DNA from: Massospora cicadina
Lineage: Eukaryota; Entomophthoromycota; Entomophthoromycetes; Entomophthorales; Entomophthoraceae
Assembly: GCA_022478985.1 (NCBI GenBank)
Contig: JAKSZP010017346.1
Coordinates: forward strand, 1 to 64,000
Direction: 5' to 3'
Length of the DNA: 64,000 nt
Below the pieces are notes generated by a model. It saw only the letters and a program-made list of their open reading frames with translations, searched no databases and was not told the DNA's origin. The translations under genes were made by a program, and so were the position numbers. Positions 46,766-58,700 of the stretch are shown here, piece by piece; the stretch's first letter is position 1, and every line of letters begins with the position of its first letter.

Positions 46766-48496
46766 TAAGATCGATGTAGATTTCCCATGTGCAGGATCCA
46801 AAATCCCCAGACAGGTCAATTATTCTTTTATAGAAAGGTTTTGGTGTCCACTTAGCTCCAAAATTTGATTATAAGGGGCGAAGATCTTGATCCTCATATC
46901 CACAATGACTTGAAAGCTAGAAGGTATTTAAATTGGATGGGGGGCATACAGAGGGATCCCATCTTTGACGTCTACTGCCTCAGGGGGTAACTTAGTTTTC
47001 TCCTAAAACCTGATAATCAACTTTACAAATGGAGAACAGATAGTGGGACCAACTAGTGCTAAAAAAATGGAGGACAGATATTTGAGGAGGCAAGTTTGTT
47101 TTTTAGGGCTCCTTTAATTTTTACTGGTAGTTTAATATTAACAGAATATGATATCCTAATAGCAAGAGGTATTTTTCTTTATAGTTGATAATAAAGTTAA
47201 ACTCCCGCATAAATTGGCCCCACTAAGCAACTCATAATTATTGTTTTCTAATGCGATAGCAGAGGCAGTAATTATAGGTCTCCTGAATTGGAGGTGCCAG
47301 ACAGAATATGCCCCAAAAGCTTTAGGCGTCCAATTACCAGGAGTTCCATATTCAGTTCGTGAATCAGGTCTGGAGCCATTTTTCCCTTCTGGATAAGTTG
47401 GGAGGATATATCATTAACTGGTGAGCTGGTATCAATTATTGCTAAGACTTTTAATCTTATGAATCACAACCCCTACTTGAACCACCAAAGAGCCAAATGG
47501 AAATTAATGGCTAGTAAACTTTCACAGGATAATTTGTAGTGAAGCAAGTGGAGGATTTTTTCTTGTCCAAGCTCAAGGTTGTTCAATGCTTTTAAAGTTT
47601 TATCTGCCATATCTTGGCTCTCCATAGAGGAACTAACCTCCAAGGTTTGTTTGGTTAGCTGGCCAACATAAAAATAAAAAAGCTGAAGATCTTTGATTCT
47701 TTGGATAGAAAGGGGCATGTCAACTTCTGCAGGCGTCGCTAACACAAAGCATCCCAAAGTGCTGGGCATGGAACTAGAGCTAGTACAAGAGTCCTGTTGA
47801 ATTTAGTTGTCATCAGCATAGGGAGCCTTCTGCCTTATACTGACTGATCTTTTGCAACCTACGTTGGAAAATGCAACAAGTGTCTTAAGTATGGTTGTTT
47901 CTCTTGCAAAAAGTGCAAAATAATTTGGGGGTAAGCAAATCAGGAGAGGTAACCACTAACACTTGGGGCTAAGGCTTATTATTATTAAATTGAGGGGGCC
48001 CTAATGTGTTGAGTAGATTGGCCGGAATTTCCAAAAAGGCTTCTTTGATATGGCGGAGAGACTTCCAGTTAGACTCTTCTATTTTAAGATAAAGTAGAAT
48101 ATTAGACAAATTTTTAAGCGCCAAAAATGAGGCAGTGATAGCATCATCTAAAGTAAGACGTTTTCCAGTGACAAACGTTTGAGTCTCAAGGTAAAACCAG
48201 TGAGCAAACTCAGTGATGGTTTCACCACAATTAAGGCTTATTCCCATAAAAGTTTGCTTTTAGTTGATTAAGGTTAGGTTGCAACTAAATTCCCAAGGAG
48301 AGGCAATATTGGCGTCATCCCAAGTCTGGCAATGCATTAGGTGAGGTACTATAATATCTTGAGCTATGCGACTAAGACAGTTAGTTAAGTTTTTGAGCTG
48401 TTGGGTGTTGTTGGATTTTTGGCTAGGAAGAAGGCTTACTGGTGCTTTGGGTCTCAAATCCAACAATAATTGAGAGAGGCTTCTCACACCACTTTT
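46766..48496 (-). pseudogene. G3 5' half: gag and protease
   Basis: Capsid-like parts (LTNCLSRIAQDIIVPHLMHC, 48260-48487; ETITEFAHWFYLETQTF, 47969-48247) match G1 gag. A zinc knuckle reads CTFCKRNNHT, stop, DTC near 47880-47915. Protease reads KVLAIIDTSSPVNDISS near 47420-47460, with DTG changed to DTS (G to A). The segment ends at 46766 with LGILDPAHGKSTSIL, which continues exactly as the G3 pol half at 37367. Gag is cut at 48496 by the LTR of G4. Confidence 0.72.
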
Positions 48497-49165
48497 ATGA
48501 AAAATACATAAAACTAATAAACATAAAAAGGGTTAATTTTAATAGCATTTTATTGAACGCCGCATGGGGGTAAAAGAGAGTATCCACCTAATAAATTGAT
48601 AAAGGTACTTAAAATGTCAAGGCTCAACATTCGTATGGCTTGGGAAATTTCTGAATTTGGTAATATGCAATTTTAGCCTATTGAGGCTCAACAAACTCAC
48701 ATCTCTTTAATTAAATGAAATATGGGAATAACTATTGGCCAAAACGTACCCATAAGGTAATGACTTGATGTATTTCAGCCAATCCCCATCTGAGAAAAGC
48801 TTTTCACCTTGGGGGACCTCTGCCATGCCTATAAAAGGGGGTGGTTCCCACATAGGTGCTTAAATGGGATTAGATGATGATGGGGACAAACTCTTCAATG
48901 GGTGCCCAGAATAGGCCATGAAGTCGGAGTAATTGGATTTCCTAACTTTGTGCTATTTACCTGATTAGGTTTTGTAAAAGTGTTGCCCCAATTTGCGGGG
49001 TTTCACAGAGAGTTGGCCAGGGTCTTTTGGCCGACTAAATTGGTATTATTAATAAATTTGATTTCCTTATTATTGCAGACTCATAAATGTCTGACATTCC
49101 CTCTAATCGGCCGATTTTCACCCACAACATTCTTATTCTGAGGCCTGGGAGGAAAATGTCTGACA
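48497..49165 (-). repeat. Probable 3' LTR of G4
   Basis: The right border at 49165 is placed by a polypurine tract (49166-49180, TTGAGGAGGGTA on the element strand) followed by TGTCAGACATT. The left border at 48497 is a guess: TG on the plus strand, where homology to G3 gag ends. The partner LTR would lie beyond the right edge, so this cannot be confirmed here. Confidence 0.45.
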
Positions 49166-49699
49166 TACCCTCCTCAAGAATGTTGGGGGATGAATAGGGC
49201 CAAAGGAAATGACCATAAATGTGGTTGATGGTGAGTCTAGAGGAGAGGGATTTGATAGAATTTATATCCTCATTTGTATGTTACTGAGAAAGGCCCTTCT
49301 CAGACAGAACCAAGCTTTTCACTTCTTGGACTGATTCAGTTATGGTAATAAAGTACCAAGTCAGATACTTGTAATGAGGGAATAGGGGCCCAGAGCTCAT
49401 TCGCAGCTTGGCCTTCTTTGGTAACAGTCTTAGCTAAGTTAGTCATAGCCTCTTATTGTAATTGGAAAAGGTGTTGGGCCAACTTTTTCATGGCTTGTTC
49501 TGGATCAGTCCAATCAGAGATAATATCCTTGGATAATAATACTGGCACCCCAGGTTCTCACCCATATAACACCCAGAAAAGGCACATCTTGAGGATGCGA
49601 TGGTAGCTAATTTGGTAGGCCATGAGGGCACTCAGAAAGTAAAGATCCCAGTAAAGAGGGTCTGAAGTGGCCATTTTGCTTAAAATTGAGACCAAGGTC

Positions 49700-50200
49700 C
49701 CATTTACTATTTATACCACCACATTTGTGAATGGGTTATAGGGGGCTGAGAAGAGTTGTTGAGCTCTCATCGAAGTGGAGAGGAACTTTACCACTCATGA
49801 AGTAAAATTTTTCATATTGTCACATAGGAGGACCTGGGGGCACCCATTCTGGGTGAAGATGTACTGGTGTAAGAAGGTAGCCTTAGCTTTAGAAGTCTGA
49901 GCGAGAAGAGCCACAGCTTCAACCATCTGGTGAAATGATCAATACCAACCAAGATATAGCAGTTTCCACCTGTAGTTTGAGGGAGAGGACCTATCACGTC
50001 CAAACTTATGGTGTGAAAAGGTTGATGAGGCGTTATAGGTTAATAATGATATCAGGTCTTGAAGCTGGTTTGTTTCTTACAGGTCAGGCATGCATCTAAG
50101 ACTTTGGTTATGTTCTCCATGATTCCCTACCAATAGTACCGCTCTTTTATCCACTTGTAGGTTTTGCGTACTCCGCCATGTCCCATGATAGTGTGAGACT
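49700..50200 (-). pseudogene. G4 integrase, degenerate
   Basis: The zinc domain (CLTCK near 50085) and the start of the core (LDVIGPLPQTTGGNCYILVG, IDHFTRW at 49920-50003) are readable, with both Asp present. A frameshift after IDHFTRW scrambles the next part, and the rest decays into stops toward 49700. Confidence 0.68.
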
Positions 50201-50379
50201 CTAAAATGACAGGGACACGCTAGGATGGCTGGAGATAGGGTAACCAATTTACTCCTACTTTTTTATATAATTTCCATTCTCTACTTTTGTGTTGCGGGAG
50301 TGATATGTAAGCATCTTCTGTACTGGTTAATCTTCATCAGCCCATGCGTCAGGAGTTATGAGGAGATCGTGTAAACTCT

Positions 50380-51069
50380 CAGCTTCACTATTGTCTAAGT
50401 GAAGAACAGCAAGCCGTGTTAATCATATAAATTCATGTGGCGCGTTCCTGCCCAATGTTCAATGGCCATATTGTAATGCTGGAGCTTCAGAACCCAGCGA
50501 GCCAACCGCCCTGTGGGATCCTTCATATTCTGCAACCACTTTAGAGAGGCGTGGTCAGTGATTACTTTGAAGGGAGTCCCATATAGGAAGGGACGGCAGT
50601 GTTTGATAGCAAGCAGGACAGCCAAAAACTACATCTCCATGACGCTGTAGTTACGCTCAGCTTTATAAAGCATCTACTGAATTAAGATATGGGATGATCA
50701 ATTCCATTTTCATCCAGCTGGGCCAAGATAGCGCCAACAGCATAATTGGAAGCATCCGTAAACAACATAAAAGGCTTGCCATAGTCAGGGTGATGTAGTA
50801 TGGGCCTTTTTTCAATATGCCTTCTAAGTCTCGAATGCGGCCTGTTGTTCAGCGCCCCAATAGAAGGGGGTGTTCTTGGCCAAGAGACGCACAAGGGGCT
50901 CACTAAGCTGGGCGAACTTAAGAATGTGCTGATGGTAATATCTTATCATGCACAAGAGTACTTGGATGTCATGAAGGGTTTTGGGAGCAGGCATCTTAGA
51001 TATTTCTTTGACTTTACCTTGCAGAGGTTTTATCCCATCTTGGGATATGGAGTGCCCGAGAAAATCCAA
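50380..51069 (-). pseudogene. G4 RNase H and RT thumb
   Basis: The thumb MDFLGHSISQDGIKPLQGKV (50824-51069) leads into RNase H LFTDASNYAVGAILAQLDEN (50682-50903), then, after a break, LLAIKHCRPFLYGTPFKVIT and DHASLKWLQNMKDPTGRLAR (50419-50625). The Asp in TDAS and TDHAS are kept. Frame breaks separate the pieces. Confidence 0.75.
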
Positions 51070-51110
51070 CTTCTTTTGGAAAAAAACATTTAGAGGACTT
51101 CAGCTTTATG

Positions 51111-52169
51111 TTAGAGTCCCACAAACGTTAAAACCTCTTTTAGGTGCGTGAGATGCTCGTTGAATGTCTTGGAGAAGACTGTGATGTCATCAAGGTAGAC
51201 GAGCACACAGATCAGCTTAAGGTCCTGGAGAATATGATACATTGCCCGCTGAAATGTAGCAGGCGCATTGAACAACCCCTGAGGTAACTGAGTGGGTTGA
51301 AACAAACCCTCACTGCAGATAAGGGCGCACTTCCCCTGATTCTGCGGAGAAAGGTCCATCTGAGAATATCTGCTTGACAAATCCATGGCGGAGAAGTATT
51401 TAGACCCAGAGAGTTGGGCCAGAGCGTCATCAATGCGGGGGATATGGTAGCTGTCCTTCTTGGTAAGGGTACTCAGCTTATGGTAGACCATCACTACCTG
51501 ATGACCTCTATTTTTCTTCTCTATCAATAGGAGCAGGGATGACCAAGGGCTTTGGGAAGGTACCTACAATCCAGCGTCCAACAGCTGTTTGAGCTCCGCC
51601 CGCATCTGTAGCTCCTCAACTTTGGATTTGTGGTAGCGTTTGGAGCAGATGGGCCGAACATCACCAATGTCAATGGTATGAGTCCAACCCTTCATGTGCC
51701 CATAGTAAGTATCAGATTTAGAGAAGATGTCGCTATAGTAATCTAGTAAGGTGGGGACTTTATCCAACTCAGCTGGTGTTAGTTCATCGGAGATTTGAAC
51801 AGAGGGTAGGGTACACAAGGATTGGTTGGCGGGTAACCCCATATCCGCCATAGATCCAATACAGTGAACTTGCTTTGTTTCCTCAAGGGGAATTAACATA
51901 CCCCTTCCGATCTTTTGATGCTTTTTTACAACCATATCCTTCTTGCTAAGATTTCCTAGCAGAAGGTTGATAGGTCGTTGATAGGCAGGGTCAAGTACAT
52001 ATGACAAAACTCTGGGCTCCAAATGACTAACTCCATCAATGCTAGTTAAGTGCAGTAAGAAGTTATGAGGGATTTTTAAGGTAATCTTAGTATCAACTAC
52101 CATTTTTTCACCCGCTTTGATTACAACCTCTTCTGAAGCATAGAACGGGATACCCTTAAAGGCGTCCAC
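51111..52169 (-). pseudogene. G4 protease-RT linker and reverse transcriptase, one internal stop
   Basis: The first frame (51564-52169, 201 codons) covers the linker (LDPAYQRPINLLLGNLSKKD) and the RT start up to LKQLLDAGL, followed by a TAG where Leu or Trp is expected. The second (51111-51527) holds YFSAMDLSSRYSQMDLSP, FNAPATFQRAM and an intact catalytic VLVYLDDITVFS near 51190. RT copies element RNA in the particle. Only this stop separates the two, making it the best-preserved RT of the LTR elements here. Confidence 0.8.
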
Positions 52170-52529
52170 TTATGAAGCAACATTTTTGTATGCCGTCCTG
52201 CCATGGTGTAATGTAATGTTAAGGAGGAAGAGGGAAACTCAACGGTGTAAGCATAGTCTTTTTTGTTAATCTCTTCATTGGTCAGAATCAATGGAACCTC
52301 ATAGTTAAGCAAGGAGAGATAGCCCTGATTCCTGTTAATAACTTCTTCATATTTGAGTATAACTGGCTCCAATGAGTAAATAATAGGTATTATTTGTCAA
52401 AGCCACTGCCGGAGCTGCTAAGAGAAGCTTCCCAAAATGAATGGGCAGGGAAGAGTACTCCCCAATGGCGCGAGTATTGTTTGAACCTGAAGTTCCAAAC
52501 TCTTGGGTATAGTTGAGGTCAGGAGACAG

Positions 52530-53330
52530 CTAAATTTTTAATAAGCTTGGATGACACAACGTTCACCGGGGACCCAGTGTCAAGGATAGCTTTAACCCGC
52601 ACTCCATTAACAAAGACCTCCACTTTAGTTAAAGCACCACACAAGGAGATGGGAAGAGCAAGAACCTCTTTTAGATGAAGAGTGGAGGCAAGTCGTTTGG
52701 CCGTTTCAGGGTATTTCTCCTGGATAGTCTGTAAGGTATGAACGCATTGGGTAGATCAGAGACATGTGGCAATGAGCTGGTCAGAATCACTGGCAGTGTC
52801 AATAATCTCAAAATCTTTATCACCTGCCGCAGATAAGTTTGACGAGGGATATTATCCCAATTCAATCTCTCTGGGTTCAATTCAACAGGTATCTCCACTT
52901 CACCTGGGGATCTTAAAACATAATGACCAACATCTTCATCACCCCCTCAGACTCGTCTTCAGAGGGATTATTAATGCAGGTTAGGGAGCCCATAGGAGGT
53001 GTGGTAGGTTTAAAACTTCCCTTAAGGGGTGAAGGTCCTGGGGTTGCTCCTCCACTTTATTAACGTTTGGGTGAGGTGTTGTAATTATCACAGCCATAGT
53101 TTTGACCTTTGAGGTAGAGGGTTTTTGCTGCCTCATGGAGACAGGTTTCAAATTAGAGTTAATTGATTGAGAAGTTGATGGGGATAGCACCTTGGAGTGG
53201 GATGCTTTAACTTCAACAGCTATGGGTTGTTAGGTGGGTGTGTGCTTTTATAAACAGGCGGTGTAACTTGTGGAACCTGATAAAGTGGTTTGGGCTTAGG
53301 AGCAATTTTGGAACCACTTGGGAAAGCCAC
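52530..53330 (-). pseudogene. G4 protease motif and end of gag
   Basis: At 52540-52640 the minus strand encodes VRVKAILDTGSPVNVVSSKL, an intact retropepsin motif. Upstream, frames 52671-52898 and 52981-53190 are Pro/Ser/Thr-rich gag-end sequence (KPSTSKVKTMAVIITTPHPN) without a visible zinc knuckle. The sequence breaks off at 53330, where the G5 LTR begins. Confidence 0.6.
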
Positions 53331-54221
53331 TGTAAGTCCTGGGGAACATCCTCTGGGTGTTGACTGGGCCATTTTCCCATTTTTGAGAAGGCACCAAAGA
53401 GGATGGCTGTACCCCTCGTTACTCAGGGTGGTCTCACTCACATAGTAGATGAGCGCTGGGTAACAGCTCTCCCACTTTGGATTCCGTTTCCAGTACCCAC
53501 ACTAACCTTGGCAGAACTGTTACAAGGAATCAGTGAAATCTGTGCTGAGATCGCCATAATAAAATCAATCTTAACCAATTCTAGTGGCAATCCGCCTGAT
53601 GCTCAGATTTTAAATGGTCAAAGAGGTATGAAGACTGATCTATCGGCCAGAATGCTCAACAGTTGCAAATTGATTAACATGACGATGGGAAAAATCTCGC
53701 CCCTCCCAAATCTGGCAGACATCACCCCTTATGGGCAGCTTCCTGCTGACAAATAGGGTGTTGCGCCTGATGTAATGCCATTGACCAAATGAACAGCCCA
53801 GCAACTGAGCACGGGCAGGTTGGGCATACCAAACCTGTTCCAAACCAAATGGGCCCACCCCTATGTGGGGTGGCCTTGGGGATTCCCGCCGCTCATTGGG
53901 CTAAATGCTGTTGCACCAACCATCAAAAATGTAGTTGAGCTTTGGTTTAGGCATTTGAGGCCAAACTGACAGTGACTCAGCCCACCGCCAAATTTTGTGA
54001 TGATAGTTCCCAAGGAACTAACCCTCCCATTCCCAAATAATTCACCGGTTAGGTCAAATTTAAGGGATTTGATCCCAGCTTTGTTTTCCCCCAAATTGAC
54101 TACTATTTAATCAGTCGCATAGCACTGAGAAAATTGTTAGTCGATTTTTCTTTCCTAAATTTCCATTAAAAATTCTTCCTAAAAATTTAGTTTTTACATG
54201 TTAAAAAATTAAGCCACCTTA
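53331..54221 (+). repeat. G5 5' LTR, interrupted after 54221 by LINE copy 5
   Basis: It aligns with 63391-64000 at roughly 85-90% by eye, beginning TGTAAGTCC versus TGTAAATTCC. The LTR probably resumes at 59471; its inner end was not determined. It has a 117-codon open frame, 53403-53756 (MAVPLVTQGGLTHIVDER), also recognisable in the other copy but with stops at Trp and Gln positions. Confidence 0.7.
54209..54221. repeat. Target-site duplication of LINE copy 5, left
   Basis: TTAAGCCACCTTA occurs here and again at 59458-59470, exactly at the two ends of LINE copy 5. Thirteen identical bases is a normal LINE duplication and fixes both element borders. Confidence 0.9.
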
Positions 54222-54301
54222 AAATTTTTTTCTTGTAACAATCACTTTAGTTACTACGATTCAATTCAAACAGCAAATTTGGATAATCACACACAGGAAA
54301 G

Positions 54302-55279
54302 ATGGGCAACTCTATCAATAAAAACAATACAACATGGGCGAGCGTCGTGGCGAGTGGTGCACTTAATGGTGCAACTAAGGGCAAGAAACGCCCTGGAGGG
54401 GGACCAGGAACCCAAACTGCAAAGAAATCGCAAACTCAGACACCATCTGGGTTTATGGTATTCACTGTAAAGCACGCGCAATATATGTACATTCAGTTCA
54501 ACCAACCATTATCAAAGGTGGAACATGGGATCAGACTCTTCCTTGGGGATGAGTCACCTACCCTGTGGGAGAAAACATGTGAGGCACAGCCCTCACTTTT
54601 CGCTCACGCGGTGTACGTAGCCACCAACAACATGGGCTGTGGCTGGATTGATATTGGTTTCAAAACAGCTGATGAAGCCAATGCTGCAGCAAAAGTCTGT
54701 GTGGAAATTGCCCTCCCCAAGGGCAAAAAAATTGTGCGCACCACGTGCACCAGATGGAACAAAGTAAAAACTTTGTTCATATCTTTTGACTCGCTCCCCA
54801 CCAACCTTCCTTGTAAGGTAATCAAGGAGGAGCTCCGCAAAGGTCTCATGGCCTACGGAGAAATTCAGCAACTCAAATTACAGCAATTTCGCCTGATGCC
54901 CAACCTGTGCACAGGCAAAGCCATCGCTGTAATCAATTCCTTCCCAGAAGTGGAAGAGGACTTATCCAGAATTCCCCGCACAGCAGAATTTCACTTCAAA
55001 GATGGGGGCCAGTCAGTTGCATTCCAAGTTACACCGGAGCGCGCACCACCCATTTGCAACCACTGTGGCTCACTGGGCCACAAGGAACACGCATGCCCTG
55101 TGAAAGAGGGCTTAATGGAAAATGACTATTGTGAGGAAGCAATGGATGAAGATAATGAAAACTTCGCCAAAATGACTGACAGTCACCACCCATTCCTCTG
55201 GGGTGAAGATGGACTATACTCCATCGTGGACCCAGTTACAAGCAAACAACGTAAAGCGGCACAAAAAGCCTGCAAGTGA
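54302..55279 (+). CDS. LINE copy 5 ORF1 (gag-like, zinc knuckle)
   Basis: The frame is 325 codons from an ATG (MGNSINKNNTTWASVVASG) just after the leader. The N-terminus is basic (KGKKRPGGGPGT); the middle matches the other ORF1 proteins (GCGWIDIGFKTADEANAAAK). The zinc knuckle CNHCGSLGHKEHAC lies around residues 254-267, followed by an acidic stretch (EEAMDEDNE). The product would bind LINE RNA. The TGA at 55277 comes early: coding-like sequence continues to about 55680, so the original protein was probably some 130 residues longer. Confidence 0.85.
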   Translation: MGNSINKNNTTWASVVASGALNGATKGKKRPGGGPGTQTAKKSQTQTPSGFMVFTVKHAQYMYIQFNQPLSKVEHGIRLFLGDESPTLWEKTCEAQPSLFAHAVYVATNNMGCGWIDIGFKTADEANAAAKVCVEIALPKGKKIVRTTCTRWNKVKTLFISFDSLPTNLPCKVIKEELRKGLMAYGEIQQLKLQQFRLMPNLCTGKAIAVINSFPEVEEDLSRIPRTAEFHFKDGGQSVAFQVTPERAPPICNHCGSLGHKEHACPVKEGLMENDYCEEAMDEDNENFAKMTDSHHPFLWGEDGLYSIVDPVTSKQRKAAQKACK

Positions 55280-55694
55280 GCAGCGGCTGAAGTGGCGGCA
55301 CACGCGGAGTCGCCATTAACCCTGGACAAATTGGGGAGAATATTTCAGATATTCACCAAACCAACCAATCAGAACAATATGCCCAGGTCGAAAATTTTCA
55401 CAGTAACCTGACTGAGTCACAAAGCGACATCAGTCATGCACATATTGAGGAACAATGCAACCGCAATTTGGGCGAAAATGCGGTGCACAATTCACCAAAG
55501 CTGAACTTCAAAAATACAAAATCCAATCAACAATCTGCATCAAATCAACATGAGACCTGTGCAGGAAAAGTTGACACAAATGCAAAAAACTGAAATTCCA
55601 TTGAATCATTGGGTCAGATCAAAGGAACCAACAATGGCAGTGAAAGAAAAGGAGTACAGACGCGGAGCATGGCCAAAATGAGCCGTGGTGGGAT

Positions 55695-55744
55695 AGGGCC
55701 AGAGGGCCCTCCCAACCGCTCCTGAGGCGCCGCGGGCACCTCAG
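55695..55744 (+). promoter_or_regulatory. Inter-ORF twin hairpin of LINE copy 5
   Basis: The first hairpin (55695-55710) pairs AGGGCC with GGCCCT around AGAG. The second (55722-55744) pairs CTGAGG with CCTCAG around 11 bases. The ORF2 ATG is at 55756, preceded by AGGG. Sequences differ from the other copies but position, number and pairing are alike. Confidence 0.65.
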
Positions 55745-55755
55745 TGTCAATAGGG

Positions 55756-58700
55756 ATGCTAAACATCGCGGGAGCCAGGGTTCATACGTCCCAAGCCAAA
55801 AAGCTAACATTCCTGCAAAACCCCTTGTAGACATCTTGGCCATCCAAGAAAACCACTGTATACAAGGGGAAGAAGAATCCTGGTCAACCAGGGTCGCACC
55901 ATCACATTCAGTATGGACGTCTCACTGTGGGGTGATCGTCCAAAACAACAAAAATTTAAAATTATAAATTCGTCATCACACTTGCATGGTCAAATCTTGG
56001 TAGCAACAATCACGTGCCAAGAGGAAATAATCTCGATAGCATGTGTCTATGCACTGTGCAATGCAACTGAGAGAAAACAATTTTTTGAAAACATTCCTAC
56101 TCTCACCCTCCCACCAGATACCATTATGTTAGGCGATTTCAACTGCTGGGATAACCCCAATACAGATTGATGGCCTAATCCCAGGGAATACCCACCTGGA
56201 CACATTGAATTCCGCACAATGAAGGCATCTCTTGGCTTACAGGATGCTCTTCCCCTCAATTCACCACTCCTTCCCCACATGACGCGGCCCAACATATGCG
56301 AGGGAGCACTCATATCAATGAGTTGCATTGACCACATCCTCATCCCACAATCCCACCGATCAAGAATCTCCAAATTTATAACAAAAAAAGATCAATTTTT
56401 CTTACCACTGATTAGTTATGGTGCAGTTAATTCCAACCCAATTCCACACACAGATGTCGCCTTGGAGAAAGCTTCACCCAAAAAATATAAAATTGCCTGA
56501 GATATCCGACTGGGTTGATAACAAGGCTACAAACCCAGAATTCACAACCCCATTCACTTCGAATCCCATTGGAACATGGGAAAATTTCAAAAAGGATTTA
56601 ATCAACAAAACCTTACATATTGCATCATGTAAGTACACCGAGGACATGGCCACAATCAAGTGTACCTTGGCGGAACTAGACCACCTGGAAATAAATACTC
56701 TGAGATCTGGCTATAGCCCTAACTGGGGATGCAAATGGGCAGAAATTTCTGCTAAACTTAGCAACCTCATCTTTGGACACCAACACAGAATCAAAGTATT
56801 GAACAAAGGTAAGTTCATAAAAGAAGGCGAAACCTGTTTGACATACTTTTTCTGCCAATTCCACTCCCGTGGAAACCAGACCACGTGCACACAAATCTGC
56901 AAGACCAACGGCACCGTGGCAACTGACCCTGAGGAGGTCAAGGTGGAAGTACACTGCTATTACACCAAATTATATTGTGAAACACCAACAGATTCACAAA
57001 AAAACTAAAGAATTTATACAAACTTCTGAGATACAAAGTACACCACTGAATTACAGTATAATATCCCTTATCACACGGGAGGAGCTTTGGGAAACAATTC
57101 GCGATGCACCACATAGGAAATGCCCAGGGCCTGATGGGATACCCTACTAATTTTACAAAAAAATTTCAACAAATTGCCCCCCTCCTATTGGCGTCTATGA
57201 ACCAGAGCTTATTAGAAACACGCCTATTACCAGGAGGCCATGAATCCTACGTTATAACCTTGTATAAAAAGGGTGACAAGTTGGACCTGGCCAACTGGCG
57301 CCCAATTGCACTCTCCAACACTGACACAAAAATTCTAACAAAAATTCTAGCAGCTATATTAGGCGCAATTGCATCTGACGCCCTATCACCCAACCAGTTT
57401 GGGCTTATACCAGGGCGTTCAATCTGGAACAACATTCACCCTGTTGCAAACATTTGCCAATCCAAAGCAACTGGTGCCCTGGTCTTCTTGGATCAGGAAA
57501 AGGCGCATGACCGTGTTAGCTGGCCATACCTAAAAGAATGTCTACATGCCTTCAAACTCCCACCAAGATTCATAAAATGGGCGATGCTCCTAACAGAATC
57601 TGCAAACATGGCTGTATGCGGCCCTGGATTCCTAACAAATAAGATTAAACCACACAGAGGGCTCAAACAAGGGGATCCCCTCAGCCCACTGCTATACAAT
57701 TTTAGCTTTGATCCACTCCTCCGAGTAACTGACTCACGTCTCATGGGGATAACTGCACAAGGACAACCAACAGTCAAGATACTGGCCTTTGCAGATGACT
57801 GCGTAGCAGGTATAGCAAACAATGAAGATGCCCGACAGCTGGAACACACTCTAGAGGAATACTCCAAGGTGAGCAATGCATCACTCAACAAGAGGAAGAC
57901 AGAAATCATCCTCTTAAGCAGATACACAAACAATTGGGCCACAACATCAATATTTATATCAACACACGAAGAAAAAACCCAATCATTTTACCCTTTGCAA
58001 CACCTCCCACCACCACTCCTGTCCGACACCTTGGAATCTGGCTAGAATCAGGGGGATATGCTAATGAGACAATGGAAAGTAACCTGTTACAACGGGTATC
58101 CAAACGCGTCGCCTCCCTCAAGGGAAGAACCCCAGGACTAACAGGACGAGTTACAGTTGCTAACTCGCTCATCCTCTCAATACTGTGGTACCAGGCCCAC
58201 GCGATAGCCTTCTCACCTACCCTTATAACCTCAATCCGCGCGCTTATCCAGGGCTGGCTGTGGCCTGGCTCTCACCCTCCTATACGGATGGAAACACTAT
58301 TTGGCCCACGATCAAGAGGAGGCATGGGACTAATAGATTTTGAGAGCCATGCCAATCAAATCCTAGGTACCTGGATAAAGGAAATTCTTGCTCCAGACCT
58401 CCCGCAACAACATTGGTCCAGAGCAGTAAGGACTAACTTTGCACAGGCGCTCAAATTAACCAACCCACATAGTCCACCCAGACTACTTTCATAACTTGCC
58501 AAGCACCCTACTGAAACAGGTCCGCATGGAACCTCCCCTCATTTAAAACATATCCTCCAAACTATCCGCCATATGGGATGAACCATAGAGAACATGGGTA
58601 CTATACAGGGAAGGGGACGACCCAGCCCCCAATTCAAATAAAGAAACCTAGAAAACCACCCCCAGAGGGATATGCTCGCAACAACCCCAAGCATAGCTAG

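Larger units (their letters stand above)
48497..53330 (-). mobile_element. Ty3/gypsy element G4, 3' part, interrupted at 53331 by G5
   Basis: On the minus strand: end of gag (below 53330), protease, RT, RNase H, integrase, polypurine tract and probable LTR. It sits inside G3 gag and is itself interrupted by G5. It is better preserved than G1, G2, G3 and G6, and keeps both DTG and YLDD. Confidence 0.75.

Noticed and set aside
48825..48840. TATAAAAGG on the plus strand as promoter of the putative G4 LTR
   Set aside because: G4 runs on the minus strand, so this orientation is wrong; a chance match is more likely.
53403..53756. The 117-codon frame as a stand-alone host gene
   Set aside because: It is inside a repeated segment with TG start and a polypurine tract before the second copy, so it belongs to the G5 LTR.
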